From: Mycobacterium asiaticum
GTDB lineage: Bacteria; Actinomycetota; Actinomycetes; Mycobacteriales; Mycobacteriaceae
NCBI RefSeq assembly: GCF_001673365.1
Contig: NZ_LZLS01000184.1
Span: forward strand, 62,001-126,000
Direction of reading: 5' to 3'
DNA length: 64,000 nucleotides
Made by a program: the position numbers and the translations under genes. Below are positions 17,768 through 26,518 of this stretch, in pieces. Numbering within the stretch: position 1 is the stretch's first letter; each line of letters begins with the position of its first letter. Under the pieces are notes generated by a model that worked only from the letters and a program-made list of their open reading frames with translations, searched no databases and was not told where the DNA came from.

Positions 17768-18345
17768 ACAAGACCGCCGCGGGAGCCATCCTGTGGAGCG
17801 GCGGGGTCTTGGGATACCTGCTCCTGGAAGCGATTGCCGCCACCGGTTATCGACCGAGCTATAGCTACGTGCACGACTACATCAGCGACCTGGGGGTGCG
17901 GGGCACCCGGACGCCGCTGATGCACGCGGCCTTTTACTTGCAGGGCAGCATGTTTCTGGCCGGGGCAGCGCTGATCGCGGGTGTGCGCGGCACCCGGGCC
18001 CGGCTGTTTGTGGCGTTGGTCGCCGCCAATGCGGTTGGCAATTTCGTGGTCGGTACGGCGCACACCGGCAAGGTGCACGTGGCCGGGGCCGCGCTGGCGC
18101 TCGTCGGTGGCAATGCCGCCATCCTGGCCGGTGCCGCAGTCGTCGGCCCGATCCGACGGTGGTATCGAAGCGTCTCGAATATCATTGCGGCCGTTGGCTT
18201 TCTGTGCCTGTCACTGTTGGTGACCGGTATCGTGATGCCCACCGGTGTGGCCGAGCGCGGCAGTGCGTACTCGATCTTCCTGTGGCAGTTGCTGACTGCC
18301 TGGCTGCTGTGGCGACGCGGCCGTTCGACGGTCACTTCCCGGTGA
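17764..18345 (+). CDS. DUF998 family membrane protein
   Basis: This 193-residue protein has about six hydrophobic helices and the DUF998 signature YVHDYISDLGVRGT after the first helix. The family is of unknown function and sits in the cytoplasmic membrane. GTG 17764 overlaps the stop of the repeat protein by 4 bp, so the two are translationally coupled and may act together. Its 3' end overlaps the convergent enoyl-CoA hydratase gene by 14 bp. Confidence 0.85.
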   Translation: MNKTAAGAILWSGGVLGYLLLEAIAATGYRPSYSYVHDYISDLGVRGTRTPLMHAAFYLQGSMFLAGAALIAGVRGTRARLFVALVAANAVGNFVVGTAHTGKVHVAGAALALVGGNAAILAGAAVVGPIRRWYRSVSNIIAAVGFLCLSLLVTGIVMPTGVAERGSAYSIFLWQLLTAWLLWRRGRSTVTSR

Positions 18346-19141
18346 AGTTGGGCGGCCGTTTCTCCAGGAACGCGCGCGGCCCCTCTTTGGCGTCGGCCGA
18401 GGCCATCACGGCCATACCGAGTTCGAGTTCACGCGCGAACGCGTCGGCCTCGGTCTTCTCCAGGTTCTCCACCACCGAGGCCTTGATATTGCGCACGGCC
18501 AACGGGCCATTGGCCGCCACTTGCTCGGCGATCTCGCGTGCCTTGGCCATGGCACCCCCTGTGGGCGTGACGTGTCCGACCAGGCCGACCTCGTAGGCAC
18601 GCTGGCCAGAAATTGGAGTCCCGGCGATCAGCATCTCCATCGCGACGGTATACGGGATCTGACGTGGCAATCGGATCGTCGAGGCGCTCATTGGGAACAG
18701 ACCGCGCTGGACCTCGCTTATTGCCAACTGCGCATTTTCGGCCGCGACCCTGATATCGAATGCCTGCAGGATCTCCATCCCACCCGCATAGCAGTAGCCC
18801 TCGACAGCGGCGATGATCGGCTTCTTGACGTAGTGGTCTTTGAGAAAACCCTTGTAAATCAACGAGAAGTCGCTTTTGACCCGCTCCTCGTACTCGTTCT
18901 GCGGCGGTTCTCCGGCGATCAGCGCGCCCACTAACCGATCCAGATCCGCGCCGGCGGAGAAGTTTCCGGCGGCCCCGGTCATGATCGCCACGCGCAGATC
19001 CGGGTCGTCGTCCAGCAGGTCCCAGGCATCGGCGAGTCGGCACAGCACTTCCGGATTGAAGGCGTTGCGCTTTTCCGGACGGTTGATGGTGATCGTGAGG
19101 ATGTGCTGGTCGCGTTCGACGAGCACTGCCGGTTCTGCCAC
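18332..19141 (-). CDS. enoyl-CoA hydratase/isomerase family protein
   Basis: This 269-residue crotonase-family protein has the two oxyanion-hole segments (NFSAGADLD and the EGYCYAGGMEILQAFD region) and the usual ITINRPEKRNAF start. It likely hydrates or isomerises an enoyl-CoA in fatty acid or steroid breakdown. The exact member of this large family cannot be told from sequence alone. It stands alone on the minus strand. Confidence 0.9.
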   Translation of the reverse strand: MAEPAVLVERDQHILTITINRPEKRNAFNPEVLCRLADAWDLLDDDPDLRVAIMTGAAGNFSAGADLDRLVGALIAGEPPQNEYEERVKSDFSLIYKGFLKDHYVKKPIIAAVEGYCYAGGMEILQAFDIRVAAENAQLAISEVQRGLFPMSASTIRLPRQIPYTVAMEMLIAGTPISGQRAYEVGLVGHVTPTGGAMAKAREIAEQVAANGPLAVRNIKASVVENLEKTEADAFARELELGMAVMASADAKEGPRAFLEKRPPNFTGK

Positions 19142-19207
19142 GTACTGGTGTCTAGCACGAATTGCGTGAGCTAGGCCTAGATCGGGATCAACACGCTGCG
19201 TGCTGGA

Positions 19208-20035
19208 CTATCCGGCACCAGAGGTCGGCTGAAACCCGGACTGCGCTACCGCGACCGCAACACAGTTGCCGATCGGGCCCTTGTGGTCGACGAGCACCGC
19301 CGAACCGGTGGCCACCCCGTCGTCGCTGTAGTGCGTGAGCGAGGCGAGCCCGAGATGAGGTCCCTCGGGCAGCCGGCTGACGGTGAGCGTGTAGTCGACG
19401 TTGATGAACTGCAAGCCCTGCGTGCCCCAGTTTGCGATCGACGCGGTGATGTCGCCTGCCATTGCCGCACGCGTGAAGGCCGTCATCGGCTCACTGTCGA
19501 CAAGGGGCCGAGTCTCTTGGATCCAGGTGTATTTCGGCCCGAACGTCTGCGCCCAGTCCGGATCGGGATTCTGAACTCCCGTGCCCCACCCGTAAGTTCG
19601 GATGAACAGCGACTGAGCCTCGTCGGGATCGTCCGGAAGCGGCGGCATCTGCACAGGCTGCGACCATACCTGGCCATTGGGTTGTGCATCGCGGCGCAGA
19701 AACAACGCGCTCGCTTGCGCTACCGGGTTCCCGTCCTGCACCACGACAGCCTCGACGAGGCGCAGGCGGCGGCGGTCTTGGAGCATGCGGGTGTGCACCT
19801 CAAGGGGCTTCGGCGCGGTCGGTCGCGGCAGATCGACCGTGAGGCGCGCGGGTTGGAACTGCGGATCGTCGACCGCGCGTTCGACCGCCCAACCGAGCAG
19901 GCCGCCGACCACGTGGCCGCTCAACGAGGGGCCCCACCCTCCGCGGGCAATTCCGGTCGGCACGTAGCGGCTGTCGTCACGAACGAAGTACGGCAGCGGC
20001 GCCGCTGAATTGCCGTTATCGGGATTGCCTTGCAC
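19208..20035 (-). CDS. acyl-CoA thioesterase-like (double hot-dog) protein
   Basis: This 275-residue protein matches the thioesterase family with two hot-dog halves (TesB/4HBT_3-like). It has GGWGPSLSGHVVGGLLGWAVE in the first half and WGTQGLQFINVDYTLTVSR in the second. Such proteins hydrolyse acyl-CoA esters. The start is GTG 20035. No membrane segment is visible. It sits between the enoyl-CoA hydratase and NUDIX genes on the same strand without overlap. Confidence 0.78.
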   Translation of the reverse strand: MQGNPDNGNSAAPLPYFVRDDSRYVPTGIARGGWGPSLSGHVVGGLLGWAVERAVDDPQFQPARLTVDLPRPTAPKPLEVHTRMLQDRRRLRLVEAVVVQDGNPVAQASALFLRRDAQPNGQVWSQPVQMPPLPDDPDEAQSLFIRTYGWGTGVQNPDPDWAQTFGPKYTWIQETRPLVDSEPMTAFTRAAMAGDITASIANWGTQGLQFINVDYTLTVSRLPEGPHLGLASLTHYSDDGVATGSAVLVDHKGPIGNCVAVAVAQSGFQPTSGAG

Positions 20036-20090
20036 AACGTGTTTCTACAACACAGCTCGGTGCCGGCGCGTCACGGCCTACTATCGGCGC

Positions 20091-20813
20091 CTACTTCCAG
20101 GCGAACGGCGGTTGTTCAAGCTCGTCGACCGGGTCTGGCCGGCCTTCCAATCCCAGCCACCGCAGTTGCAGCAGCACCGCGCCCGTCGGCGCATGGATCA
20201 GGTCGTTGCCCAGTGGGATCTGCACCACTGGCCGAGGGCTCTCCGGGATGCTGATATAGCGCGGTGAATCCTCGCGTAGCAATTGGTGCAGCCCGACCCG
20301 GTAGACCGCGAGCACCTCGTCCGGCGCCGGATACAGATCAAGCCGGCCGCCGCCCCAAATGACCACCGGGGTGATGACGTACCCGGACCGGGTCGGGTAG
20401 TCGTCGAGCTGACCCAGTACCGCCGAGTCCGGCAGTCTGACACCGACCTCCTCGTCGAGTTCCCGCAATGCGGCGTCGATGACAGTTTCACCCGGGTCAA
20501 GGCGCCCACCGGGTAGTGCCCATTGCGCGGCGTGAGTACTGAGCCGACTTGTCCTGCGGCACAACAGGAACGCCGCTCCGCCGGCGACGTCGACCATATG
20601 GCCGTCAAGACCCTCCTCGGGCAGGGGTCGGCCGCCGATCCAGTCGTCGACCGGAGCGGGATCTACCCGGTCCTCGCCCACCTCGGAATCCACCAGCACC
20701 ACTGCCACGGCCGCGTGCCGCTTGGTCGGGTCCGTCACGGTACGGCGCTCGTGACCCGCCAAGCGCGCCCGGATCTGGTCGCGCAGCGCGTCGTCGTATG
20801 CGATGGTCACCAT
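20091..20813 (-). CDS. NUDIX hydrolase
   Basis: This protein (about 240 residues) carries a complete Nudix box: Gly-x5-Glu-x7-Arg-Glu-Leu-x-Glu-Glu-x-Gly, read as GRLDPGET, then RELDEEVGV. It should cleave a nucleoside diphosphate-linked substrate, possibly CoA derivatives, given similarity to the larger CoA-type Nudix proteins. I chose ATG 20813; a GTG nine codons upstream (20840) is the alternative. Confidence 0.88.
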   Translation of the reverse strand: MVTIAYDDALRDQIRARLAGHERRTVTDPTKRHAAVAVVLVDSEVGEDRVDPAPVDDWIGGRPLPEEGLDGHMVDVAGGAAFLLCRRTSRLSTHAAQWALPGGRLDPGETVIDAALRELDEEVGVRLPDSAVLGQLDDYPTRSGYVITPVVIWGGGRLDLYPAPDEVLAVYRVGLHQLLREDSPRYISIPESPRPVVQIPLGNDLIHAPTGAVLLQLRWLGLEGRPDPVDELEQPPFAWK

Positions 20814-20888
20814 CCGACCATATGCCCCGCTAATCGGCACTTCGTATAGCGGTCAGACTAGCCGGCTGCAAACGTGACCGAGCACTCA

Positions 20889-20918
20889 TAGTTAGGGCAC
20901 TAACTAATCGCGTACAAT
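20889..20918 (+). promoter_or_regulatory. operator TAGTTAG-N4-CTAACTA with -10 box
   Basis: A perfect dyad with 7-bp arms, TAGTTAG and CTAACTA around GGCA, occupies 20889-20906. A good mycobacterial -10, TACAAT, follows at 20913-20918, so the dyad covers the -35 region of the promoter for the DUF5313/MarR operon. The MarR protein encoded in this operon is the natural candidate to bind it. Confidence 0.6.
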
Positions 20919-20969
20919 CGAAGGCGTGGCCCGTCCGGCCGCTGATCCACCGTCACCGTAGGAGCAACC

Positions 20970-21386
20970 ATGGCGATCGATCGCCCAAATATGCTGCAGT
21001 ACATCGGCTTTTCGTACGGCCGCGTCCTGCCGGCATCGATGCGCGACTGGGTAGCCAATGACCTGGCCGGCCCGGGCGCCATTCGTCGGCACATGATCCG
21101 AATGGCGATACCGCCCCTTTTCGTGCTCGCTCCGCTGTGGCTACTGCCCGCGTCGCTGTACGTGCACCTGGAGATGACGGCGCCGATCTATATCTGGTCC
21201 CTGCTGATCGCCTTGGCCCTGAACAAGGTGTGGCGGCGGCACCGACTGGCCCAGCACGGGCTGGACCCGACTCTGGTCGACGTGCTCAAACGCCAGAAGC
21301 AAGCCCACATCCATGACGACTACGCGCGCCGCTACGGACCCCGGCCCGAGTCGGCCGAGTGGCAGGCAAACAGCAGCCCGTTCTGA
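20970..21386 (+). CDS. DUF5313 family membrane protein
   Basis: This 138-residue protein matches DUF5313: start PNMLQYIGFSYGRVLPASMRDWV, then two adjacent hydrophobic helices at about residues 45-90 and a charged tail. The family is common in mycobacteria and has no known function. ATG 20970 has AGGAG 5 nt upstream. It is followed after 28 bp by a MarR regulator, and a dyad operator precedes it. Confidence 0.85.
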   Translation: MAIDRPNMLQYIGFSYGRVLPASMRDWVANDLAGPGAIRRHMIRMAIPPLFVLAPLWLLPASLYVHLEMTAPIYIWSLLIALALNKVWRRHRLAQHGLDPTLVDVLKRQKQAHIHDDYARRYGPRPESAEWQANSSPF

Positions 21387-21414
21387 TCCCGAGTCACGAA
21401 GGGACGACACAGCC

Positions 21415-21909
21415 GTGCCCCCCACGATCGCCGCGGACCTCGACCCGCTGTCCTTGCAACGCCAGGTTTGTTTCGCCCTCGCGGTCACCAACCGCGCGGT
21501 ACTCGCCGTCTACCGCCCGCTGCTGGAGCCGCTCGGTCTGACCCATCCGCAGTACCTGGTGATGCTCGCGCTCTGGGACGAGGCGAAGTCGGATGCAGGT
21601 CGGAACGGAAAAGCCCTGTCGGTCAAGGAAATCGCCGCACTACTTCAATTGGATTCGGCCACGTTGTCGCCGATGCTCAAACGTCTGGAATCTCAGGGAC
21701 TGATCACCCGGACACGCAGCTCGACCGACGAGCGGACCACGCAGGTGGCGCTGACCCGCCAAGGCCGCAATCTGCGCCGACAGGCGCTGAAAGTTCCGTT
21801 AGCGGTTGTGGAGCGCCTCGGTGTCGAACTATCGGAACTCGAGCACCTGCGCGAGGTACTCACCCGGATAAACACAGCCGCCGTGGCGGCGGGCGCGCTG
21901 CGCGCCTAG
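21415..21909 (+). CDS. MarR-family regulator, OhrR-like
   Basis: This 164-residue protein closely follows OhrR organic-peroxide sensors: the segment QVCFALAVTNRAVLAVYRPLL contains the reactive N-terminal Cys (Cys19), then LGLTHPQYLVMLALW, and a winged helix ending TRSSTDERTTQVALT. The Tyr equivalent to B. subtilis Tyr29 is kept (Tyr33), but the positions of Tyr19 and Tyr40 are Ala and His. No ohr peroxidase gene is adjacent. It probably controls its own operon through the dyad at 20889. GTG 21415 is chosen over longer starts inside the DUF5313 gene. Confidence 0.85.
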   Translation: MPPTIAADLDPLSLQRQVCFALAVTNRAVLAVYRPLLEPLGLTHPQYLVMLALWDEAKSDAGRNGKALSVKEIAALLQLDSATLSPMLKRLESQGLITRTRSSTDERTTQVALTRQGRNLRRQALKVPLAVVERLGVELSELEHLREVLTRINTAAVAAGALRA

Positions 21910-21948
21910 CGTCGAGCCCAAACCGAACGAGCCCCGCAAACAAGGGCA

Positions 21949-21969
21949 GTACTGTAAGTCGTACAGTAC
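21949..21969. promoter_or_regulatory. dyad operator at the molybdo-oxidoreductase start
   Basis: Arms GTACTGTA (21949-21956) and TACAGTAC (21962-21969) are perfect over 8 bp with a 5-bp spacer. The dyad ends 1 bp before the ATG at 21971. It could be a repressor site or a leader hairpin. The cognate regulator is unknown; the OhrR-like gene just upstream is one candidate. Confidence 0.5.
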
Positions 21970-21970
21970 G

Positions 21971-24148
21971 ATGCCTAGGATGGCGGGCCGCGTCGACCAC
22001 AAACCTACCTTCTGCCGCATCTGCGAGCCGTTGTGCGGCATGGTGGCCACGATCGAGGACGGCCGACTGGTGGCGCTGCGGCCCGACAAGCAGCACCCGT
22101 TGTCGTCGGGTTTCGCTTGCCAGAAGGGCATCGCCTTCACCGAGGTCGTCAACGACCCCGACCGGGTACGGACGCCGTTGCGCCGCACCGCGTCCGGCTT
22201 CGAGCCAGTCTCGTGGGATGACGCCCTCGATGACATCGCAGCGCGTCTGGACGACATTCACCGCAAGCACGGATCGGGGGCGTTTGGCTGGTATTTGGGC
22301 AACCCGGCCGCATTCAGCTACAGCCACTTGTTCGGTGCGATGTCGTTCGCCAAGGGCGTCGGTCGGCACAGCCACTTCTTCACGTCGTCCTCGCAAGACA
22401 CCAGTAGCCGACTGATCGCCAGCCAGCTTCTCTACGGGTCGCCGATGTCGGTGCCGATCCCCGACCTGATGCGGACCGACCTGTTGATTCTGATGGGAGC
22501 CAATCCCGTTGTCTCCCATGGTAGTTTCCTAACCGCTCCGCGCATCCGGGATCGGATGCACGATATCGTCGACCGCGGTGGGCGGGTGATCGTGATCGAT
22601 CCGCGCCGCTCGGAGACCGCCGCCCAGTTCGACTGGTTGGGTATCGTGCCCGATTCCGACGCATACCTGCTGCTGTCGTTGTTGCAGGTGATGTTCACCG
22701 ATGGCTTGGTCGACGCGGCGGCCGCGCGCGCCGACGGCGTGACGTGGCTGCGGAACCAGTGCGCGCGTTTCGCTCCCGAGAACACCGCGCGTCATACGGG
22801 CATCGCACCCGATACGGTGCGCGTGCTGGCCAGGGACCTGGCCACGACACCGCGCGCCGCCGTCTACGGACGTCTGGGCACCTGCGTCGGTCGGCACGGC
22901 ACGCTCACCACCTACCTGATCGATGCGGTCAACTTCATCGCCGGCAATCTCGACCGACCCGGCGGCAGTGTTTTCAGCACGCTCGGGATGCCGGGACAAA
23001 AATGGGGACTCAAGGCGATGGGCTGGTCGCTACGACAGTCCTACCGCCGCAAGCGGACTCGCGTCGGTGGCGCCCGTACCGCCATCGGCGCGGAACCCGC
23101 CGCGCTCATGGCGAAAGAGATCACCACGGCCGGCGAGCGCCAGATCAGGGCGTTGTTCGTCGGCGCGGGCAATCCGGTGCTATCCGTGCCCAATGGCGAC
23201 GAGCTGGAGCGCGCGGTCGGGCAACTGGATCTCATGGTCGGTCTCGACCTGTACGTCAACGAGACGACGGCGCACTGTGATTACGTGCTGCCCGTCACCA
23301 CGATGTACGAACGCGACGACTTTGCGGTGACTTTCCAGACGTTTCAGGCCACGCCGTTCCGGCAGGCTACCGCGGCGGTCGTCGAACCCGTCGGCCAAGC
23401 GCGCACGGAGTGGGACATCATCGCCGACCTGATCCAGCGGACCAAGACGCGCACGCCGTTGTTCCTGCTGCTACGAGCGCTGCGGCGCTGCGGGGTCCGG
23501 CTACATCCGAGACCGTTGGTGGACATCATGATTCGCATGGCTGACGGTGGTAATCGGTTCGGAATGAGGCGCGGCGGCCTGACTTTTCGCCGCCTGATCG
23601 AACAGTATCCACATGGTGTGGTGGTCGCACCGGAGCTGCGGACCGGCGTGCTGGACGAGGTGGTCGCCTACCGCGCCGGTCGAATTCGGCTGCGCCACGA
23701 CGACATCACCAGCGAGATTGCCGCCCTGTCCCGACGAAGCGCTCCTACGGCTTATCCGATGCGGCTGATCGGCATGCGGGAACCGCGCTCGGAGAATTCG
23801 TGGTTGCACAACTCACCAATCCTGATGCGCGGCAACCGCTCCCAGCGCGCCGTAATGCACTCCGCCGACGCGGACCGGCGCGGAATCACAACCGGTGACA
23901 CCGTAACCGTGTGCTCGCCGTTCGGCCAGATCACAGTCGCCGTCGAGTTGACCACCGATATCGTGCCGGGCACCATCGCCGTGCCGCATGGTTGGGGCCA
24001 CAAGGGCACCGGGAGATGGCATTTGGCCAACAGCGCCGGCGGCGCCAATGTCAACCAGCTGACCTCCAGCGACCCTGACGACCTCGAGGCGCTGGCCGGA
24101 ATGTCTTGGCTGACGGGTATTCCGGTGGAAGTGGCCGCTCACGGATGA
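21971..24148 (+). CDS. molybdopterin-dependent oxidoreductase (DMSO reductase family)
   Basis: This 725-residue protein has an N-terminal [4Fe-4S] motif (CRICEPLCG and a fourth Cys in GFACQKG), the molybdopterin domains, and the C-terminal dinucleotide-binding domain (ENSWLHNSP, GDTVTV). It resembles formate dehydrogenase/nitrate reductase-type large subunits. In the region of the molybdenum ligand the sequence reads FFTSSSQDTSS, with no Cys or selenocysteine, so the ligand would be Ser or Asp. No Tat signal and no small subunit genes are nearby, which points to a cytoplasmic single-subunit enzyme of unknown substrate. Confidence 0.87.
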   Translation: MPRMAGRVDHKPTFCRICEPLCGMVATIEDGRLVALRPDKQHPLSSGFACQKGIAFTEVVNDPDRVRTPLRRTASGFEPVSWDDALDDIAARLDDIHRKHGSGAFGWYLGNPAAFSYSHLFGAMSFAKGVGRHSHFFTSSSQDTSSRLIASQLLYGSPMSVPIPDLMRTDLLILMGANPVVSHGSFLTAPRIRDRMHDIVDRGGRVIVIDPRRSETAAQFDWLGIVPDSDAYLLLSLLQVMFTDGLVDAAAARADGVTWLRNQCARFAPENTARHTGIAPDTVRVLARDLATTPRAAVYGRLGTCVGRHGTLTTYLIDAVNFIAGNLDRPGGSVFSTLGMPGQKWGLKAMGWSLRQSYRRKRTRVGGARTAIGAEPAALMAKEITTAGERQIRALFVGAGNPVLSVPNGDELERAVGQLDLMVGLDLYVNETTAHCDYVLPVTTMYERDDFAVTFQTFQATPFRQATAAVVEPVGQARTEWDIIADLIQRTKTRTPLFLLLRALRRCGVRLHPRPLVDIMIRMADGGNRFGMRRGGLTFRRLIEQYPHGVVVAPELRTGVLDEVVAYRAGRIRLRHDDITSEIAALSRRSAPTAYPMRLIGMREPRSENSWLHNSPILMRGNRSQRAVMHSADADRRGITTGDTVTVCSPFGQITVAVELTTDIVPGTIAVPHGWGHKGTGRWHLANSAGGANVNQLTSSDPDDLEALAGMSWLTGIPVEVAAHG

Positions 24149-24168
24149 CGCACGCGCGTCGACGCGCG

Positions 24169-25587
24169 TCAGCCGGTCGGGGCCGCGGCGAGATCCGCGC
24201 CACCGTTGGATCCGGCCGTCTCATTCAGTTCGGCGAAGGCGGCGACGAACGCATCGGTCACTTCATGCGTGTCGTCGAACGTCGCGTCGTCGGCGAGTAC
24301 TGCGACGCTGAGTTGGTCAACGTAACTCCACACGGTGATATTGAGTGCCGCGCCGGCGGCAAGCGGGCCGATGGAATAGAACTCGGTAACCACAGCTCCA
24401 GCGACGCGGCCGCGTTCTCGCGGTCCGGGGACGTTGGAGACGATCAGGTTGAACAATTGGTTGGGCGCCTCACGTCGTGACATCCACCCGAAGGTGGCGC
24501 GAGTGACCGTCGGCGGGACGAACTCCAACCACCGGCCCACCAAAGTGGGCCCCAGCAGTTGATGGTCCTCTTTGGCGATCCGCGTCGAGGTGCGGATCAG
24601 CCGCAGTCGCTCCATCGGGTCGGCGATCTGCACCGGCAACGAAACCAGCATGGTGGCAAGCGCGTTGCCGGTGATGCGGTCGGGTGAGACGTCGGTGGCA
24701 GTGGGGATCGACGCGACCAACGGCCGGTCGGCGGGTTCTGAGTAGCTTCGCAGGATCTGCCGCAGCGCTCCCGCGGTGACCGTCAGTACCAGGTCGTTGA
24801 CGGTCACTTCGAGCTTCTTGCTCAGCGCTTTGACGTCGGCGAGAGGCAGTGATGCGCTGGCGAATGTCCGGCCCGGCGTGAGCTTGTGATTAATGAAAGT
24901 CGGCGGCGGGTCGAATCGGGCGGCCAGCTCGGGATGGGCGAACCGCTGCCGCGCGCGACGCTGCATCCGGTAGGAGCCGACGACCCCGTCTCGTACCGCC
25001 GAGGGCAGCGTGCGAATCCGCGCCAGGTGGTCGCGTACCGCGAACCGCACGACTTCGCTTGTCGTGGGCATGGGCGTGGGCGTGGGTGCCGGCGCGTGGG
25101 CCGGCCTCGGCTCCGAATCCGACAGCGCGCGCGCCATCAGGTTCGCCGATGCGACGCCGTCGGCCAGCACGTGATGCACCTTCCCGATCACCGCGACGCG
25201 GTCGTCGGCTAGCCCCTCGGCGTAATAGAACTGCCATAGCGGACGGCTGCGATCCAGCGGGGTGCTCGCGATCGCGCCGATCACGGCGTCGAGTTCCCGC
25301 CGGCCTCCCGGCGCCGGGACGTACACCCGCTGCAGGTGATAGTCGAGGTCCAGGTCGGCGTCCTCATGCCAGACCGGGCGGTGCAAGTGCCATGGTGTCG
25401 CCATCATCTGGAAGTGCATCGGCTCGAGGACGGGCAGCCGGTCGCGGAAAACGTCGCGGAACGCTTCGAAAGTCGCCCGGCCCTCGAAACCGGTGATGTC
25501 GACGACCGCGACCTTCAGGGTGTGCTGGTGCACGTTGGGCGTCTCGCTGGCCAGCATGAACACATCCCACCCACTGAGTCGCTTCAA
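24169..25587 (-). CDS. wax ester synthase/diacylglycerol acyltransferase (WS/DGAT)
   Basis: This 472-residue acyltransferase has the catalytic HHVLADG motif (HHxxxDG) at about residue 130, the preceding PLDRSRPLWQ segment and the late NLIVSNVPGPRE motif. It transfers acyl-CoA chains to diacylglycerol or fatty alcohols, making storage lipid. The start is a TTG at 25587 preceded by AGGAG; the family sequence normally begins M-K/Q-R-L-S. An alpha/beta hydrolase gene lies 28 bp upstream on the same strand. Confidence 0.92.
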   Translation of the reverse strand: MKRLSGWDVFMLASETPNVHQHTLKVAVVDITGFEGRATFEAFRDVFRDRLPVLEPMHFQMMATPWHLHRPVWHEDADLDLDYHLQRVYVPAPGGRRELDAVIGAIASTPLDRSRPLWQFYYAEGLADDRVAVIGKVHHVLADGVASANLMARALSDSEPRPAHAPAPTPTPMPTTSEVVRFAVRDHLARIRTLPSAVRDGVVGSYRMQRRARQRFAHPELAARFDPPPTFINHKLTPGRTFASASLPLADVKALSKKLEVTVNDLVLTVTAGALRQILRSYSEPADRPLVASIPTATDVSPDRITGNALATMLVSLPVQIADPMERLRLIRTSTRIAKEDHQLLGPTLVGRWLEFVPPTVTRATFGWMSRREAPNQLFNLIVSNVPGPRERGRVAGAVVTEFYSIGPLAAGAALNITVWSYVDQLSVAVLADDATFDDTHEVTDAFVAAFAELNETAGSNGGADLAAAPTG

Positions 25588-25615
25588 TCGCCGCTCCTCT
25601 CGGTGAACCGATGCG

Positions 25616-26509
25616 CTACCTGGCGGCGCGCTGAACCGAACGAGAAGCGGGCAACCGGCGGTGCACCGATTCCACAGCCCGCACGAGTCCCGGGACGAAT
25701 GCCGCCGGCGACAACGTGCATCCGGCGTGGCCGGTTTCGACCGGAACCAGCTCGGCGTCCGGGATGCGATCGGCCAGCCATTGCTGCCGCTGAACACCGA
25801 AAGCGCGGTCTTTCATCGTCACCACCACCGCGGTGGGCACGTCGATCTCGCCTACCCAGCTCGTCGAATCGAATCGGACGACCTCGGCGATGGCGCGGGT
25901 GATGCCACCGGGAGATGTCGCGCGCGCCTGACCCAGGACCCATTGATAGTCGGGAAGGAATCCGCCGCTCACCGCCGCCGCGGGGCCGTAACGACGCGGC
26001 GTGGGCGTCAGTGTTTCGATGAGTGACGCGAACAGACCGGTGGCCACCCGCTCGTAGCGGGCCCGACTGACCGCCGCCGTCGCGGCGCACAGCACCAACC
26101 CGTCGACCCTGGCCCGGTGGCGCCGCCACACCAGTTGCGCGACCAGAGACCCCATCGAGTAGCCCACCGGAACGAAGCTGTCTATATCGAGCACATCGGC
26201 TAGCGCGGCGACGTCGTCGGCGCAGTCCTCGAACAGCAGCCGGGCCGGCGTAATGCCCTGGCCGTGGCAACGCTGGTCAAAGACCACCACCCGGCCAAAT
26301 TCACGCAGCCTTTCCAGGGCCGGATACCAGGTCATCAGTCCGGTGCAGGCCAGCGAATGCAACAGGATGTAAGTTGGCCCATCGCAAGGTCCATCGCAAG
26401 GTCCCGAGTCGACGACGTAGGTGCTGCCCCGGCCGGGCAGCTCTACTTCGACTCCGACCGGTAGCTCCCCGACCGGTGCCAGCGCGGGCACCTTCAGTAG
26501 CCGTTGCAT
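25616..26509 (-). CDS. alpha/beta-fold hydrolase
   Basis: This 297-residue hydrolase has the oxyanion-type LLHSLACTG segment, the nucleophile elbow GYSMGS and a C-terminal His (VETGHAGC). A tandem Cys-Asp-Gly-Pro duplication (CDGPCDGP) lies near residue 40. The substrate is unknown; being just upstream of a WS/DGAT suggests ester lipids. It starts 9 bp downstream of the polymerase-like gene's end on the same strand. Confidence 0.88.
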   Translation of the reverse strand: MQRLLKVPALAPVGELPVGVEVELPGRGSTYVVDSGPCDGPCDGPTYILLHSLACTGLMTWYPALERLREFGRVVVFDQRCHGQGITPARLLFEDCADDVAALADVLDIDSFVPVGYSMGSLVAQLVWRRHRARVDGLVLCAATAAVSRARYERVATGLFASLIETLTPTPRRYGPAAAVSGGFLPDYQWVLGQARATSPGGITRAIAEVVRFDSTSWVGEIDVPTAVVVTMKDRAFGVQRQQWLADRIPDAELVPVETGHAGCTLSPAAFVPGLVRAVESVHRRLPASRSVQRAAR

Positions 26510-26518
26510 TGGCTCATG

